The notes under the pieces were generated by a model. That model was not told where the DNA came from, did not search any database, and saw only the letters and a program-made list of their open reading frames with translations. Shown here piece after piece: positions 42,536 to 52,281 of a stretch of 64,000 nucleotides of DNA; position 1 is the stretch's first letter, and each line of letters starts with the position of its first letter. Made by a program: the position numbers and the translations under genes. The DNA is from Haemophilus_D parainfluenzae_AD (GTDB taxonomy: Bacteria; Pseudomonadota; Gammaproteobacteria; Enterobacterales; Pasteurellaceae). The DNA lies in NCBI RefSeq assembly GCF_001679325.1, contig NZ_LZMX01000030.1; one strand, given 5' to 3'.

Positions 42536-43015
42536 TTATTTTAGTACGAGATAATTAGTTTGTTTCACTTCTTCCATTACAACATAAGTTCGGGTGTCAT
42601 TCACACCTGGTAAACGTAATAAGGTGGTCCCCAATAATTTTCGATATGCAGCCATATCTGCTACACGTGTTTTAAGTAAATAATCGAAATCCCCAGACAC
42701 CAAATGACATTCGAGAATTTCATCAAGTGCTTGAATCGCTGCATTAAACTCTTCGAAAACATCAGGTTTACCACGCACGAGCGTAATCTCAACGATCACC
42801 AATAAAGGCGCATCCAGCAATTCAGGATTTAATAATGCACGATAGCCCATAATCACACCTTGTTTTTCTAAGCGTTTTACCCTTTCTAAGCAAGGCGTTG
42901 GCGACAACCCCACTTTCTTTGATAAATCGATATTAGAGATTTTACCGTTGCGTTGTAATTCATTTAAGATTTTGATATCAATGCTATCCAACGCTTTATT
43001 TAATTTCTTTTCCAT
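42536..43015 (-). CDS. lrp: Leucine-responsive regulatory protein Lrp
   Basis: A 159-residue Lrp/AsnC regulator with an N-terminal winged HTH (ILNELQRNGKISNIDLSKKVGLSPTPCLERVKRLE region, residues about 16-52) and a C-terminal RAM ligand-binding domain (LLVIVEITL onward). The sequence closely resembles the global Lrp rather than AsnC paralogs. It is directly upstream of ftsK, the conserved arrangement. The start has an AAAGG ribosome site. Confidence 0.93.
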   Translation of the reverse strand: MEKKLNKALDSIDIKILNELQRNGKISNIDLSKKVGLSPTPCLERVKRLEKQGVIMGYRALLNPELLDAPLLVIVEITLVRGKPDVFEEFNAAIQALDEILECHLVSGDFDYLLKTRVADMAAYRKLLGTTLLRLPGVNDTRTYVVMEEVKQTNYLVLK

Positions 43016-43097
43016 AACCTTTCCTTATATACGGCGCATATTCTATCTAATTTATCAAAAACTTTCAGTAATCAGACAACAATAGGACAACGTTTTT

Positions 43098-44477
43098 TTA
43101 GAAATTATCCAAAATAGCAAGTGCATCAGAGAGCTTTTTCACTGTAAAAACTTCCATATTTTCGACCGCACTTTTCGGCTTATTGGCGAAAGGCACAATC
43201 GCCCGTTTAAATCCATGTTTTGCTGCTTCACTAATGCGTTCTTGACCACTGGTCACCGGGCGAATTTCACCTGCTAAACCTACTTCACCAAAGACAACTA
43301 AATCTTGTGGTAATGGTCGATTACGGAAACTCGAAATTAATGCAAGTAATAATGCAAGATCTGCTCCAGTTTCCCCGACTTTTACACCGCCAACGACATT
43401 CACAAAAACATCTTGATCCGACATTTGTAGTCCTCCATGACGATGTAATACCGCAAGCAATAAAGCTAAACGATTTTGCTCTAGCCCTACTGCCACACGG
43501 CGCGGATTTGCAAGCATGGAATGATCCACCAACGCTTGAATTTCAACTAAAAGCGGACGCGTTCCTTCCCAAAGAACCATTACCGAGCTACCAGGCGTTT
43601 GTTCATCACCACGGCTTAAGAAAATTGCCGATGGATTTTTCACCTCACGCAAGCCTTGCTCTGTCATACCGAATACCCCTAGCTCATTCACTGCACCAAA
43701 ACGGTTTTTATGGCTACGTAACGTACGGAAACGGGAGTCAGCCTCCCCTTCTAGCAATAATGAACAGTCAATAGCATGCTCCAATACTTTCGGACCCGCA
43801 AGGGTGCCGTCTTTGGTGACATGCCCAACCATAATGATAGCGACCTGTCGGGTTTTCGCATAACGAGTCAGGAAAGAGGCACATTCACGCACTTGTGCTA
43901 CACTTCCTGGAGAGGATTGAATATCCGAAAGATGCATAACCTGGATCGAGTCTACTACGATAATTTGCGGTTTTAATTGATCCGCCAAATTACAAATTTG
44001 CTCAACCGATGTTTCAGATAACATATTTAATTTATCTGTAGGCAGATTTAAGCGATTAGCTCGCATTGCCACTTGTTGAAGCGACTCTTCCCCTGTTACA
44101 TAAAGTGCGGTCATATTTTTCGCTAATTCGCACATGACTTGAAGTAACAAGGTACTTTTCCCCGCACCAGGATGACCACCAATTAAAATAGCACTCCCCG
44201 GCACGATCCCTCCGCCTAATACGCGATCTAATTCTTTAAATCCACTGGTGAAACGCGGTGTTTCTTGCAAGCTAATCTCAGAAAGTGTTTGGATTTTTGC
44301 GCGAGTTTCCCCTGCATACCCGCTAAAACGATCATTTTTTGTGGAATTTGAGGATGAAATTAACCGCACTTCACTAATCGTATTCCACGCTTTACAGGCT
44401 GAACATTGCCCTTGCCAGCGCGAAAATTCAGCGCCACAATCATTACATACATAAGCGGTTTTAGGAGCTTTTGCCAT
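43098..44477 (-). CDS. radA: DNA repair protein RadA
   Basis: A 459-residue RecA-like recombination helicase. It has an N-terminal C4 zinc finger (CNDCG and CSAC), Walker A GGHPGAGKST near residue 96, the RadA-specific KNRFG motif near 256 and a Lon-protease-like C-terminal domain. RadA drives branch migration and helps natural transformation in several species, which is relevant for a competent Haemophilus. It is followed by lrp after 82 bases. Confidence 0.96.
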   Translation of the reverse strand: MAKAPKTAYVCNDCGAEFSRWQGQCSACKAWNTISEVRLISSSNSTKNDRFSGYAGETRAKIQTLSEISLQETPRFTSGFKELDRVLGGGIVPGSAILIGGHPGAGKSTLLLQVMCELAKNMTALYVTGEESLQQVAMRANRLNLPTDKLNMLSETSVEQICNLADQLKPQIIVVDSIQVMHLSDIQSSPGSVAQVRECASFLTRYAKTRQVAIIMVGHVTKDGTLAGPKVLEHAIDCSLLLEGEADSRFRTLRSHKNRFGAVNELGVFGMTEQGLREVKNPSAIFLSRGDEQTPGSSVMVLWEGTRPLLVEIQALVDHSMLANPRRVAVGLEQNRLALLLAVLHRHGGLQMSDQDVFVNVVGGVKVGETGADLALLLALISSFRNRPLPQDLVVFGEVGLAGEIRPVTSGQERISEAAKHGFKRAIVPFANKPKSAVENMEVFTVKKLSDALAILDNF

Positions 44478-44503
44478 TTTTACTATCCTTTAGAGAACCC
44501 GTT

Positions 44504-45526
44504 TTACGCCATCAACATCATTAAACCAAGCATTCTTTCAAAATACGCACGACTCTTTAGTAATGCTTTTAACTTTTCAATAGTTTGAACATTATCTTTT
44601 GTCTCACTATGAAAGGTAATCAAACCTTTAATTTCATTTAGGAAAAACTGATTACTCGCTAATAATTCTGCTGATTGACTTTCTTCCAGTTTTTCAAACA
44701 AGGCTTTGTTTTCATCATAATAATGATAAAGATTGAAAAATGCGCCGACACGTTCAACCGTTTTCATAAAATCAAAAGCAAATACATCTGTTGGGAATGA
44801 AAGGGTTTCTGCAATCAATTGCTGTTCCATTTTCATGACTGCACTTAATTTCTGACGAGAATCTACCGCACTTCCCTCACGTTCCTCTTTTAAGAAATCA
44901 CGCCATTTGTTTAGCCAATCAATTAAAAGTGGTTTGCTACCTAATTGATAGCCGCGCTTTGCTTTGCTTGCTGAACTAAAATAAACATCCTGTTCAAAAG
45001 GTAAAAGTGAGACAAAATGGAAAAGATCTGAAACAAGCCCTTCTTTTAATTCAAATTCAATTTCACAGATAGGCTGTGTTTTCTCCCCAGATAGAATCTT
45101 TCCTTGATCAAAAGCCACTTCAATTTTTGATGCACCAAATGTAATTAACCAAAAAGTGCGGTTAAAATCTGTTGAGAAAATCAGTTGTAATGTAGCGAAA
45201 GGTAAGTTTTCAAATGGATACAATGAGGTTAATTGTGCCGATGTAGGTACTGAATCATCAGGTATAGATAAATTATATTCTGGACGGCTATGCAATCCAC
45301 CAACCACTTTTCCGTCTGTTTTTAAGGTAAGTGTGAAATCATTATTTTCCCGACGGACACGCAATCCCATTTTTTGTTTAGCCAAAAAATGATCGGGATA
45401 ATCGAAATAGGTATTTCCCAGAAAGACTGTATTTTGTTCTAAGATATTGAATTGATTGAGATGTGTTTTTAGGGTATCAAAAGCATCAGAGGTAACTGCA
45501 AGCTTTAATTCAACTTCATTACTCAT
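44504..45526 (-). CDS. CYTH-domain inorganic triphosphatase-like protein
   Basis: A 340-residue protein whose N-terminus carries the CYTH signature NEVELKLAV (ExExK) and GLRVRREN, with QPICEIEFELKEG near residue 150 and an all-helical C-terminal part of about 120 residues. This resembles E. coli YgiF, a triphosphatase with CYTH and CHAD-like parts, but the C-terminal domain here is reduced. The substrate is probably inorganic triphosphate. It precedes radA by 26 bases. Confidence 0.8.
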   Translation of the reverse strand: MSNEVELKLAVTSDAFDTLKTHLNQFNILEQNTVFLGNTYFDYPDHFLAKQKMGLRVRRENNDFTLTLKTDGKVVGGLHSRPEYNLSIPDDSVPTSAQLTSLYPFENLPFATLQLIFSTDFNRTFWLITFGASKIEVAFDQGKILSGEKTQPICEIEFELKEGLVSDLFHFVSLLPFEQDVYFSSASKAKRGYQLGSKPLLIDWLNKWRDFLKEEREGSAVDSRQKLSAVMKMEQQLIAETLSFPTDVFAFDFMKTVERVGAFFNLYHYYDENKALFEKLEESQSAELLASNQFFLNEIKGLITFHSETKDNVQTIEKLKALLKSRAYFERMLGLMMLMA

Positions 45527-45663
45527 TTTATTTTTCCTTACAACTTCAACTGTTTAAATATACAGATAAATTTATACAAATCAAGATCTTTTTCGTGTAT
45601 TTCCTTATAAAATCAGGTAATATGCAACCGAAATTTTAACCTTTGTTATGGAGTAAAACACCT

Positions 45664-46344
45664 ATGGCAATGAATAGTATTCTCGGATTATTTGCCCAGT
45701 CTCCTTTAAAACCACTGCAGAAACATTCTGATAAAGTGACTGAATGTTGTGATTTATTAATTCCATTCTTCCAACATACCTTTGTAAAACAATGGGATGA
45801 TGCAGAAAAAACACGTCTAGATATTTCTCAATGTGAACGTGAAGCAGATAGTTTAAAACGCGAAATTCGTTTGAAACTGCCTCGCGGTTTATTTTTACCC
45901 ATTGATCGTACCGATTTACTCGAATTAGTCACACAACAAGATAAATTAGCTAACTATGCAAAAGACATTGCAGGTCGTATGATTGGTCGCCAATTTGGAA
46001 TTCCTGAAGAAATGCAGGAAGAATTTTTGCATTATGTACAACGTAGTTTGGATTCTATTCATCAAGCTCATTTAGTGATCGAAGAAATGGATAAACTACT
46101 TGAAACCGGTTTCAAAGGCCGTGAACTGAAATTAGTGAATACCATGATCCAAGAATTAGATTCTATCGAAGATGATACGGATCAAATGCAAATTAAATTA
46201 CGCAAAATGCTATACACAATTGAAAGCCGTTATAACCCTATTGATGTAATGTTCTTATATAAAATCATCGAATGGGTAGGCGTATTAGCCGATCAAGCTC
46301 AACGTGTTGGATCTCGCATTGAATTAATGCTAGCCCGTTCCTAA
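45664..46344 (+). CDS. DUF47 / PhoU-like phosphate transport accessory protein
   Basis: A 226-residue all-helical cytoplasmic protein (MAMNSILGLFAQSP start; READSLKREIRLKLPRG near residue 60; LARS end) of the TIGR00153/DUF47 family, related to PhoU. Such proteins are encoded next to Pit phosphate permeases and are thought to regulate them. Here it precedes pit by 35 bases. I start at the ATG at 45664, with GGAG 10 bases upstream; the longer reading uses TTG. Confidence 0.85.
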   Translation: MAMNSILGLFAQSPLKPLQKHSDKVTECCDLLIPFFQHTFVKQWDDAEKTRLDISQCEREADSLKREIRLKLPRGLFLPIDRTDLLELVTQQDKLANYAKDIAGRMIGRQFGIPEEMQEEFLHYVQRSLDSIHQAHLVIEEMDKLLETGFKGRELKLVNTMIQELDSIEDDTDQMQIKLRKMLYTIESRYNPIDVMFLYKIIEWVGVLADQAQRVGSRIELMLARS

Positions 46345-46379
46345 TTTTGACGACATTAACTACAACATAGGAAATCACT

Positions 46380-47642
46380 ATGGAAATTATTAATGCATAC
46401 GGCACGTGGTTAGTCTTAATTACCGCGGCATTCGGTTTTTTTATGGCATTTGGTATTGGTGCCAACGACGTATCAAACTCAATGGGCACCTCGGTTGGTT
46501 CGGGAACGATTACCGCCAAACAAGCGATCATTATTGCCCTTATCTTTGAATCTGCCGGGGCTTATTTGGCCGGCGGAGAAGTAACTGAAACCATCAAAAG
46601 TGGAGTGATCGACCCCACTCAATTTGTCGACATGCCAGACGTATTGGCATTAGGGATGCTTTCTGCTCTCTTTGCATCAGGTGCTTGGTTGTTTATCGCC
46701 ACCAAAATGGGTTGGCCCGTTTCAGGTACTCACACCATCATCGGGGCTTTAATTGGTTTTGCTTGTATTACGATTGGTCCAAGTTCTGTGGACTGGTCCA
46801 CCATCGGTGGGATCGTTGGAAGTTGGTTTATCACCCCCGTGATTGCTGGGCTTTTAGCCTATACCATCTTTGCAAGTATCCAGAAACTCATTTTCGATAC
46901 CGAAGAACCGCTGAAAAATGCACAAAAATATGGCCCTTACTACATGGCGATTACTGTATTCGTACTTTGTATCGTTACCATGGCAAAAGGTTTAAAGCAC
47001 GTTGGTTTAAATCTTTCCAACAATGAAACGCTCGTTATTTCATTGCTCATCAGTATTGTTGGTATGATTTTCTGTCATTTCTACTTCCGTAGTAAAACCT
47101 TTACCGCAAAAGCAAGAAAAGGCTCATTCGGATCAGTAGAAAAGATTTTTAGTATCTTAATGCTTCTTACTGCTTGTGCTATGGCGTTCGCACATGGTTC
47201 TAATGACGTTGCTAATGCAATTGGTCCGCTTTCTTCCGTGGTATCAATCGTGCAAAATGGTGGAAAAATCATTAGCGGTGGAGATTTAGCTTGGTGGATT
47301 CTACCTTTAGGTGCATTAGGTATCGCCATTGGTCTTATCGCAATGGGGCAAAAAGTGATGGCAACCGTTGGATCAGGTATCACAGATTTAACCCCAAGTC
47401 GTGGTTTTGCTGCGCAATTTGCAACAGCGATGACTGTCGTTGTAGCATCAGGTACAGGTCTACCTATCTCCACCACACAAACTTTAGTAGGGGCTATTTT
47501 AGGTATTGGCTTCGCTCGTGGTATTGCAGCGCTTAATTTAACGGTTATCCGTAATATCATTAGTTCATGGGTTGTGACCTTACCTGCGGGTGCATTCTTT
47601 GCGATCGTGATTTTCTACATCCTTCGCGCGATTTTCCACTAG
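46380..47642 (+). CDS. pit: PiT-family inorganic phosphate transporter
   Basis: A 420-residue membrane protein with about ten to eleven segments and two inverted copies of the PiT signature: FGIGANDVSNSMGTSVGSG near residue 22 and AHGSNDVANAIGPL near 276. It takes up metal-phosphate with protons or sodium. It is partnered with the DUF47 protein immediately upstream. Start has an AGGAAA ribosome site. Sodium or proton coupling cannot be told from sequence. Confidence 0.92.
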   Translation: MEIINAYGTWLVLITAAFGFFMAFGIGANDVSNSMGTSVGSGTITAKQAIIIALIFESAGAYLAGGEVTETIKSGVIDPTQFVDMPDVLALGMLSALFASGAWLFIATKMGWPVSGTHTIIGALIGFACITIGPSSVDWSTIGGIVGSWFITPVIAGLLAYTIFASIQKLIFDTEEPLKNAQKYGPYYMAITVFVLCIVTMAKGLKHVGLNLSNNETLVISLLISIVGMIFCHFYFRSKTFTAKARKGSFGSVEKIFSILMLLTACAMAFAHGSNDVANAIGPLSSVVSIVQNGGKIISGGDLAWWILPLGALGIAIGLIAMGQKVMATVGSGITDLTPSRGFAAQFATAMTVVVASGTGLPISTTQTLVGAILGIGFARGIAALNLTVIRNIISSWVVTLPAGAFFAIVIFYILRAIFH

Positions 47643-47653
47643 TATAATTATTA

Positions 47654-47694
47654 AAAGTGCGGTTATTTTTCATTTCATTTTCCGACCGCACTTT
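47654..47694 (+). terminator. Inverted-USS hairpin after pit
   Basis: AAAGTGCGGT (47654-47663) pairs with ACCGCACTTT (47685-47694) across a 21-base loop; the T-run is poor. Confidence 0.65.
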
Positions 47695-47716
47695 CTTCAT
47701 GAATCTAGGAAGTATT

Positions 47717-48325
47717 ATGTCAAAAGTGAGCAAACTTTTATTTTCTTGTGTTTTACTGGTCTCAACCATTGGGACAGTTCAAGCTGAAACGCAATATGTG
47801 ACAGAAAATCTGAACACATATTTACGCCGTGGTGCAGGTGATCAGTTTAAGATCGCGGGTGCAATCCAGTCTGGCGAAGCCGTAACAGTCTTGGAACAAC
47901 AAGGAAAATATACCCTGATTCGTGATAATAAAAATCGCGAGGCGTGGATTTTAACCTCTGAACTAAGTTCTACACCAAGTAGCCGTGAAGAAAATCCAAA
48001 ATTAAAAGCACAGGTACAAGAATTAACGTTAAAGCTGAATCGTGTCGATTCAGATTGGCAACAACGCATAAACGAAATTCAACGCCGTAGCAAACAAGCT
48101 GAACAACAAAGCAGTGAATTGCTTGAACAAAATTCACAACTTAAACGTGAATTAGAAATGACGAAAAATAAAAATCGTGATTTAGAAGCCATGCTTGATG
48201 CCAATAAACGTGAAATTGCGATTCAATGGTTTATTTATGGCGGTTCTGTGTTGGGCGTAGGTTTGTTAATTGGTCTAGTATTACCTCACATTTTACCTAG
48301 ACGTAAACGTCGTGATAGTTGGTAA
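47717..48325 (+). CDS. TIGR04211-type SH3-domain membrane protein
   Basis: A 202-residue protein with a signal peptide (MSKVSKLLFSCVLLVS, cleavage after VQA near residue 24), an SH3b domain (about 28-92; LNTYLRRGAGD), a coiled-coil of about 70 residues (KLKAQVQELTLKL onward) and a C-terminal membrane anchor followed by a basic tail (LPRRKRRDSW). It is like E. coli YgiM, gene neighbour of cca in that genome too, as here. I chose the ATG at 47717 because the longer frame runs through the terminator. Function unknown. Confidence 0.85.
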   Translation: MSKVSKLLFSCVLLVSTIGTVQAETQYVTENLNTYLRRGAGDQFKIAGAIQSGEAVTVLEQQGKYTLIRDNKNREAWILTSELSSTPSSREENPKLKAQVQELTLKLNRVDSDWQQRINEIQRRSKQAEQQSSELLEQNSQLKRELEMTKNKNRDLEAMLDANKREIAIQWFIYGGSVLGVGLLIGLVLPHILPRRKRRDSW

Positions 48326-48338
48326 TGATTCATCATTG

Positions 48339-48364
48339 AGGTAGGCATTTGCCTACCTTTTCTT
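48339..48364 (+). terminator. Terminator after the SH3-domain gene
   Basis: AGGTAGGC pairs with GCCTACCT across ATTT and is followed by TTTCTTT. Confidence 0.75.
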
Positions 48365-48386
48365 TATATATTGATGGGAGAGTAAA

Positions 48387-49631
48387 ATGGAAATTTATCT
48401 TGTCGGTGGTGCTGTACGCGATCAACTTTTAGGTTTGCCAGTGAAAGATCGTGATTGGGTTGTCGTGGGAGCAACACCAGAAATGTTGCTGGCTCAAGGT
48501 TACCAACAAGTTGGCAAAGACTTCCCTGTTTTTCTCAATCCTCAAAACCATGAAGAATATGCGCTTGCCCGTACAGAACGAAAATCAGGCAAAGGCTACA
48601 CTGGATTTATTTGTGATTTTTCAGATGATATTACGCTTGAACAAGATTTAATTCGTCGAGATCTCACCATTAATGCTATTGCACAAGACAAAGATGGCAA
48701 GCTGCACGATCCTTATCATGGTGTAGAGGATATTCATCAACGTATTTTACGTCATATTTCACCTGCATTTTCTGAAGATCCACTTCGTGTATTGCGTGTC
48801 GCACGCTTTGCTGCTCGCTTTCATCATTTAGGTTTTTCTATTGCCGAAGAAACCCTTAAATTAATGGCTGAGCTCACTGAACAAGGTGAACTAGCCCACC
48901 TAACGGCTGAGCGCGTTTGGATGGAAACAGAAAAAGCATTAAACGAACCGCATCCTGAAATTTATTTTGAAACGCTACATCAAGTCGGTGCACTCAAAGT
49001 GCTCTTTCCTGAGATTGCCGCCTTAGACGGTGTACCGAACCCAGCCAAATACCACCCTGAAATTGACAGCTTTATTCATACTATGCTCGTATTGCAACAA
49101 GCCGTTAAACTCACTGAAAATAGCAATTTGAATAAAAGTGCGGTCCGTTTTGCAGCGATTTGTCATGATCTTGGAAAAGCCCTTACCCCAAAAGAAATGT
49201 GGCCAAGTCATCATGGTCACGAAAAAGCCGGGATTAAACCGACTCGTTCATTATGCAAACGCCTTAGAGTCCCTAATTATATTCAAGAATTAGCTGAATT
49301 AACTTGTGAATATCACACGCATGTGCATAAAGCCTTAGAGCTTCGCCCTGAAACAGTGGTGAAACTCTTTAATACGTTTGATGTTTGGCGTAAACCTCAG
49401 CGCTTCGAAGAATTTCTATTAGTATGTTTATCTGATACTCGCGGGCGAACGGGATTTGAAAATAAAGAATATCCGCAAATTGATTATCTCAAAGCGCTCT
49501 ATCAAGCTGCCCTTGCTGTTGATGTACAGCAAGTCATTGCAGATGGTTTTGAAAAACAAGGTATTCGAGATGAATTAACGCGTCGAAGAATTGCCGCGGT
49601 GAAAGCGGAGAAAACACGCTTAAATGCTTAA
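48387..49631 (+). CDS. cca: Multifunctional CCA-adding enzyme
   Basis: A 414-residue class II tRNA nucleotidyltransferase. The motif GGAVRD is near residue 7, catalytic DRDW near 21-24, RRDLTINAIA near 91, and a C-terminal HD phosphohydrolase domain with ICHDLGKAL near 259. It adds or repairs the 3' CCA of tRNAs. A strong GGGAGAG ribosome site precedes the ATG. It is the first of the tightly packed cca-lolB-ispE-prs run, conserved in gamma-proteobacteria in part. Confidence 0.96.
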   Translation: MEIYLVGGAVRDQLLGLPVKDRDWVVVGATPEMLLAQGYQQVGKDFPVFLNPQNHEEYALARTERKSGKGYTGFICDFSDDITLEQDLIRRDLTINAIAQDKDGKLHDPYHGVEDIHQRILRHISPAFSEDPLRVLRVARFAARFHHLGFSIAEETLKLMAELTEQGELAHLTAERVWMETEKALNEPHPEIYFETLHQVGALKVLFPEIAALDGVPNPAKYHPEIDSFIHTMLVLQQAVKLTENSNLNKSAVRFAAICHDLGKALTPKEMWPSHHGHEKAGIKPTRSLCKRLRVPNYIQELAELTCEYHTHVHKALELRPETVVKLFNTFDVWRKPQRFEEFLLVCLSDTRGRTGFENKEYPQIDYLKALYQAALAVDVQQVIADGFEKQGIRDELTRRRIAAVKAEKTRLNA

Positions 49632-49695
49632 TCCAGCTTTACTAAAAGTAAACTACCCCTTACAATATGTGCAATTTTTTAGTAAATATTTTGTT

Positions 49696-50319
49696 ATGAA
49701 ATTATTAAAATCTCTTCTCGCACCTGTATTTGCAAGTGTGATCTTATCCGCTTGTACCCTTGATGCAGAGCGCCCAACAGATGTTCAACATATCGATAAA
49801 AACGATATTACGTGGCAACAGCACCTCAAAAAAATCAAACAAATTCAATCTTATAGTACCAAAGGACAAATTGGTTACATCAGTCCACAAGAGCGTTTTT
49901 CGAGCCGCTTTGAGTGGCAATATCAAAATCCGAAAGCCTATAAGTTAAAACTTTATTCTCTGATCAGCAAAACAACGCTAACTATGGAAATGCATCCAAA
50001 CGGTATGACGATTTCAGATAATAAAGGCAATCAGCAATCAGATAAAAATGCCAAATTATTGTTACGTGAAATCATCGGAATGGATGTGCCATTAGAGCAT
50101 TTATCTTATTGGTTAAAAGGTCAGCCAGCTGATAATGCAGATTACCAAGTTGGAACAAATCATCTTTTATCCGAATTTAGCTACCCACTTGATGGATCGA
50201 TGTGGACAGCCGATTACTTAAGTTATCATGCAGATAATTCGATGCCTGAAAATATTCTGTTAAAGAACAAAAGTACATCGCAAACCCTAAAAATTCGTGT
50301 GGATGAATGGGCGTTCTAA
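49696..50319 (+). CDS. lolB: Outer-membrane lipoprotein receptor LolB
   Basis: A 207-residue lipoprotein with the signal MKLLKSLLAPVFASVILSAC (lipid-modified Cys20) and a LolA-like beta fold (KGQIGYISPQERFSSRFEWQ, cited in part; PLEHLSYWLKGQP). It receives lipoproteins from LolA and inserts them into the outer membrane. The longest open frame begins at 49624, overlapping cca, but the ATG at 49696 starts the signal peptide. It overlaps ispE as TAATG. Confidence 0.93.
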   Translation: MKLLKSLLAPVFASVILSACTLDAERPTDVQHIDKNDITWQQHLKKIKQIQSYSTKGQIGYISPQERFSSRFEWQYQNPKAYKLKLYSLISKTTLTMEMHPNGMTISDNKGNQQSDKNAKLLLREIIGMDVPLEHLSYWLKGQPADNADYQVGTNHLLSEFSYPLDGSMWTADYLSYHADNSMPENILLKNKSTSQTLKIRVDEWAF

Positions 50320-51242
50320 TGAAAACACATCACTTTTCAACCGCACTTTCAACTTCTCTTGGAAAGCCGAATCGCTTTCCAAGCCCCGCAAAACTCAATT
50401 TATTTCTCTACATAAACGGTAAACTGCCAAACGGTTACCACGAATTACAAACGCTTTTCCAATTTCTTGATTTCGGAGATTGGCTCACCATTGATATTCG
50501 CCAAGATAAACAAATCCACATCACACCAGAAATTCCTGGCTTACCTCTAGAGCAAAATTTAATCTATCGTGCAGCGACACTACTACAAGGAAAAACAGGC
50601 TGTACCCTCGGTGCCACAATTCATTTAGATAAAATTCTGCCAATGGGCGGTGGTATTGGTGGCGGTTCATCCAATGCAGCAACGACTCTCCTTGCTTTAA
50701 ACTATTTATGGCAAACTAATTTATCTATTGATGAACTTGCCGAGATTGGGCTAAAACTCGGGGCTGATGTGCCTATCTTCGTTCATGGCCAAGCCGCTTT
50801 TGCAGAAGGTGTAGGTGAAAAAATTCAATACTGCGAACCACAAGAAAAATATTATGTGGTACTAAAACCTGAAACTGCAATTTCTACTGCAGTGGTCTTT
50901 AGTGATCCCGATTTGCCTCGCAATACAGAAAAAAGATCCCTTGCCGAACTTTTGAATCAACCGTTTGCAAACGATTGCGAAAAAGTCGTGCGAACTCAAT
51001 ATCCTGAAGTTGAAAAAGCCCTACTATGGTTGCTACAATATGCACCAGCCAGATTAACCGGAACCGGAGCTTGTGTTTTTGCTGAATTTAATGATGAAAA
51101 ATCAGCACAAGCTGTTTTCCAACAAAAACCGAAGGAATTTTTCGGCTTTGTTGCTAAAGGATTAAACGTTTCACCATTACATGTGATGTTGAAACAACTC
51201 TCGACCAACCAATCAATCTACACTCAACCTGAGGTTATATAA
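50319..51242 (+). CDS. ispE: 4-diphosphocytidyl-2-C-methyl-D-erythritol kinase (IspE)
   Basis: A 307-residue GHMP kinase with PSPAKLNLFL near residue 22, the ATP loop PMGGGIGGGSSNAA near 107 and the LTGTGACVFAEF motif near 246. It phosphorylates CDP-ME in the non-mevalonate isoprenoid pathway. A USS lies in the first codons (ACCGCACTT), so the N-terminus reads STALSTS. The start overlaps the lolB stop; a GTG 12 bases upstream is a less likely start. Confidence 0.94.
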   Translation: MKTHHFSTALSTSLGKPNRFPSPAKLNLFLYINGKLPNGYHELQTLFQFLDFGDWLTIDIRQDKQIHITPEIPGLPLEQNLIYRAATLLQGKTGCTLGATIHLDKILPMGGGIGGGSSNAATTLLALNYLWQTNLSIDELAEIGLKLGADVPIFVHGQAAFAEGVGEKIQYCEPQEKYYVVLKPETAISTAVVFSDPDLPRNTEKRSLAELLNQPFANDCEKVVRTQYPEVEKALLWLLQYAPARLTGTGACVFAEFNDEKSAQAVFQQKPKEFFGFVAKGLNVSPLHVMLKQLSTNQSIYTQPEVI

Positions 51243-51243
51243 A

Positions 51244-52191
51244 ATGCCAGACATTAAACTCTTTGCTGGAAATGCTACGCCTGAGCTAGCGAAAAAGATT
51301 TCTGAACGTCTTTACATTTCATTAGGCGATGCCACTGTTGGACGCTTTAGCGATGGTGAAATCCAAGTGCAAATTAATGAAAATGTGCGTGGTGCAGACG
51401 TGTTTATTATTCAATCTACTTGTGCACCAACGAATGACAACCTGATGGAATTGATTGTAATGGTTGATGCTTTACGTCGTGCATCTGCCGGCCGTATTAC
51501 TGCCGTTGTTCCTTATTTTGGTTATGCTCGTCAAGATCGTCGTGTACGTTCTGCTCGTGTGCCAATCACTGCCAAAGTGGTAGCAGATTTACTTTCAACA
51601 GTAGGGATTGACCGCGTATTAACTTGTGACTTACACGCAGAGCAAATCCAAGGTTTCTTTGATGTACCTGTTGATAACGTATTCGGTTCACCGGTTTTAC
51701 TTGATGATATCTTGAAGAAAACAGATCTTGTCAATCCTATCGTTGTTTCTCCAGATATCGGTGGTGTGGTTCGTGCTCGTGCGGTCGCGAAATTATTAAA
51801 CGATACCGAAATGGCAATTATCGACAAACGTCGTCCACGCGCAAACGTATCACAAGTTATGCATATTATCGGGGATGTCGCAGATCGTGATTGTATCCTT
51901 GTGGATGACATGATTGATACAGGTGGTACATTATGTAAAGCAGCTGAAGCATTAAAAGAACGCGGTGCAAAACGCGTATTTGCTTATGCAACTCACGCCG
52001 TATTCTCTGGCGCAGCTGCACAACATTTAGCGAGCGATGCCATTGATGAAATCGTGGTAACCGATACTGTTCCACTTTCACCTGAAATGAAAGCGCTTGG
52101 CAAAGTACGCGTGCTGACTCTTTCAACTATGCTAGCTGAAGCAATTCGTCGTATCAGCAATGAAGAATCTATTTCAGCAATGTTTGAATAA
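51244..52191 (+). CDS. prs: Ribose-phosphate pyrophosphokinase
   Basis: A 315-residue class I PRPP synthase with FSDGEIQVQINENVRG near residue 35, the catalytic flexible loop YARQDRR near 97 and the PRPP motif DDMIDTGGT near 220. It makes PRPP for purines, pyrimidines, His, Trp and NAD. It lies 1 base after ispE, so they share a transcript. It ends in an inverted-USS terminator. Confidence 0.97.
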   Translation: MPDIKLFAGNATPELAKKISERLYISLGDATVGRFSDGEIQVQINENVRGADVFIIQSTCAPTNDNLMELIVMVDALRRASAGRITAVVPYFGYARQDRRVRSARVPITAKVVADLLSTVGIDRVLTCDLHAEQIQGFFDVPVDNVFGSPVLLDDILKKTDLVNPIVVSPDIGGVVRARAVAKLLNDTEMAIIDKRRPRANVSQVMHIIGDVADRDCILVDDMIDTGGTLCKAAEALKERGAKRVFAYATHAVFSGAAAQHLASDAIDEIVVTDTVPLSPEMKALGKVRVLTLSTMLAEAIRRISNEESISAMFE

Positions 52192-52214
52192 TTCTTTCGC
52201 TTAACACTCATTTT

Positions 52215-52259
52215 AAACGTGCGGTCAGAAAATCCAGTGTTTTTTGACCGCACTTTTTT
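52215..52259 (+). terminator. USS-based terminator after prs
   Basis: GTGCGGTCA (52219-52227) pairs with TGACCGCAC (52245-52253) and is followed by six T. The first arm is a variant USS preceded by AAAC. Confidence 0.8.
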
Positions 52260-52281
52260 ATGCTTCAACTAAAAATAAGGC

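Noticed and set aside
43307..43774. 155-residue plus-strand open frame within radA
   Set aside because: It is antisense to the conserved ATPase core of RadA and has no ribosome site or family resemblance.
47081..47560. 159-residue minus-strand open frame within pit
   Set aside because: It lies opposite the conserved second PiT motif; its Pro/Ile/Ala-rich content reflects the reverse complement of membrane-protein codons.
51531..51911. 126-residue minus-strand open frame within prs
   Set aside because: It is the shadow of a strongly conserved PRPP synthase gene; the translation is low in hydrophobic pattern and has no recognisable domain.
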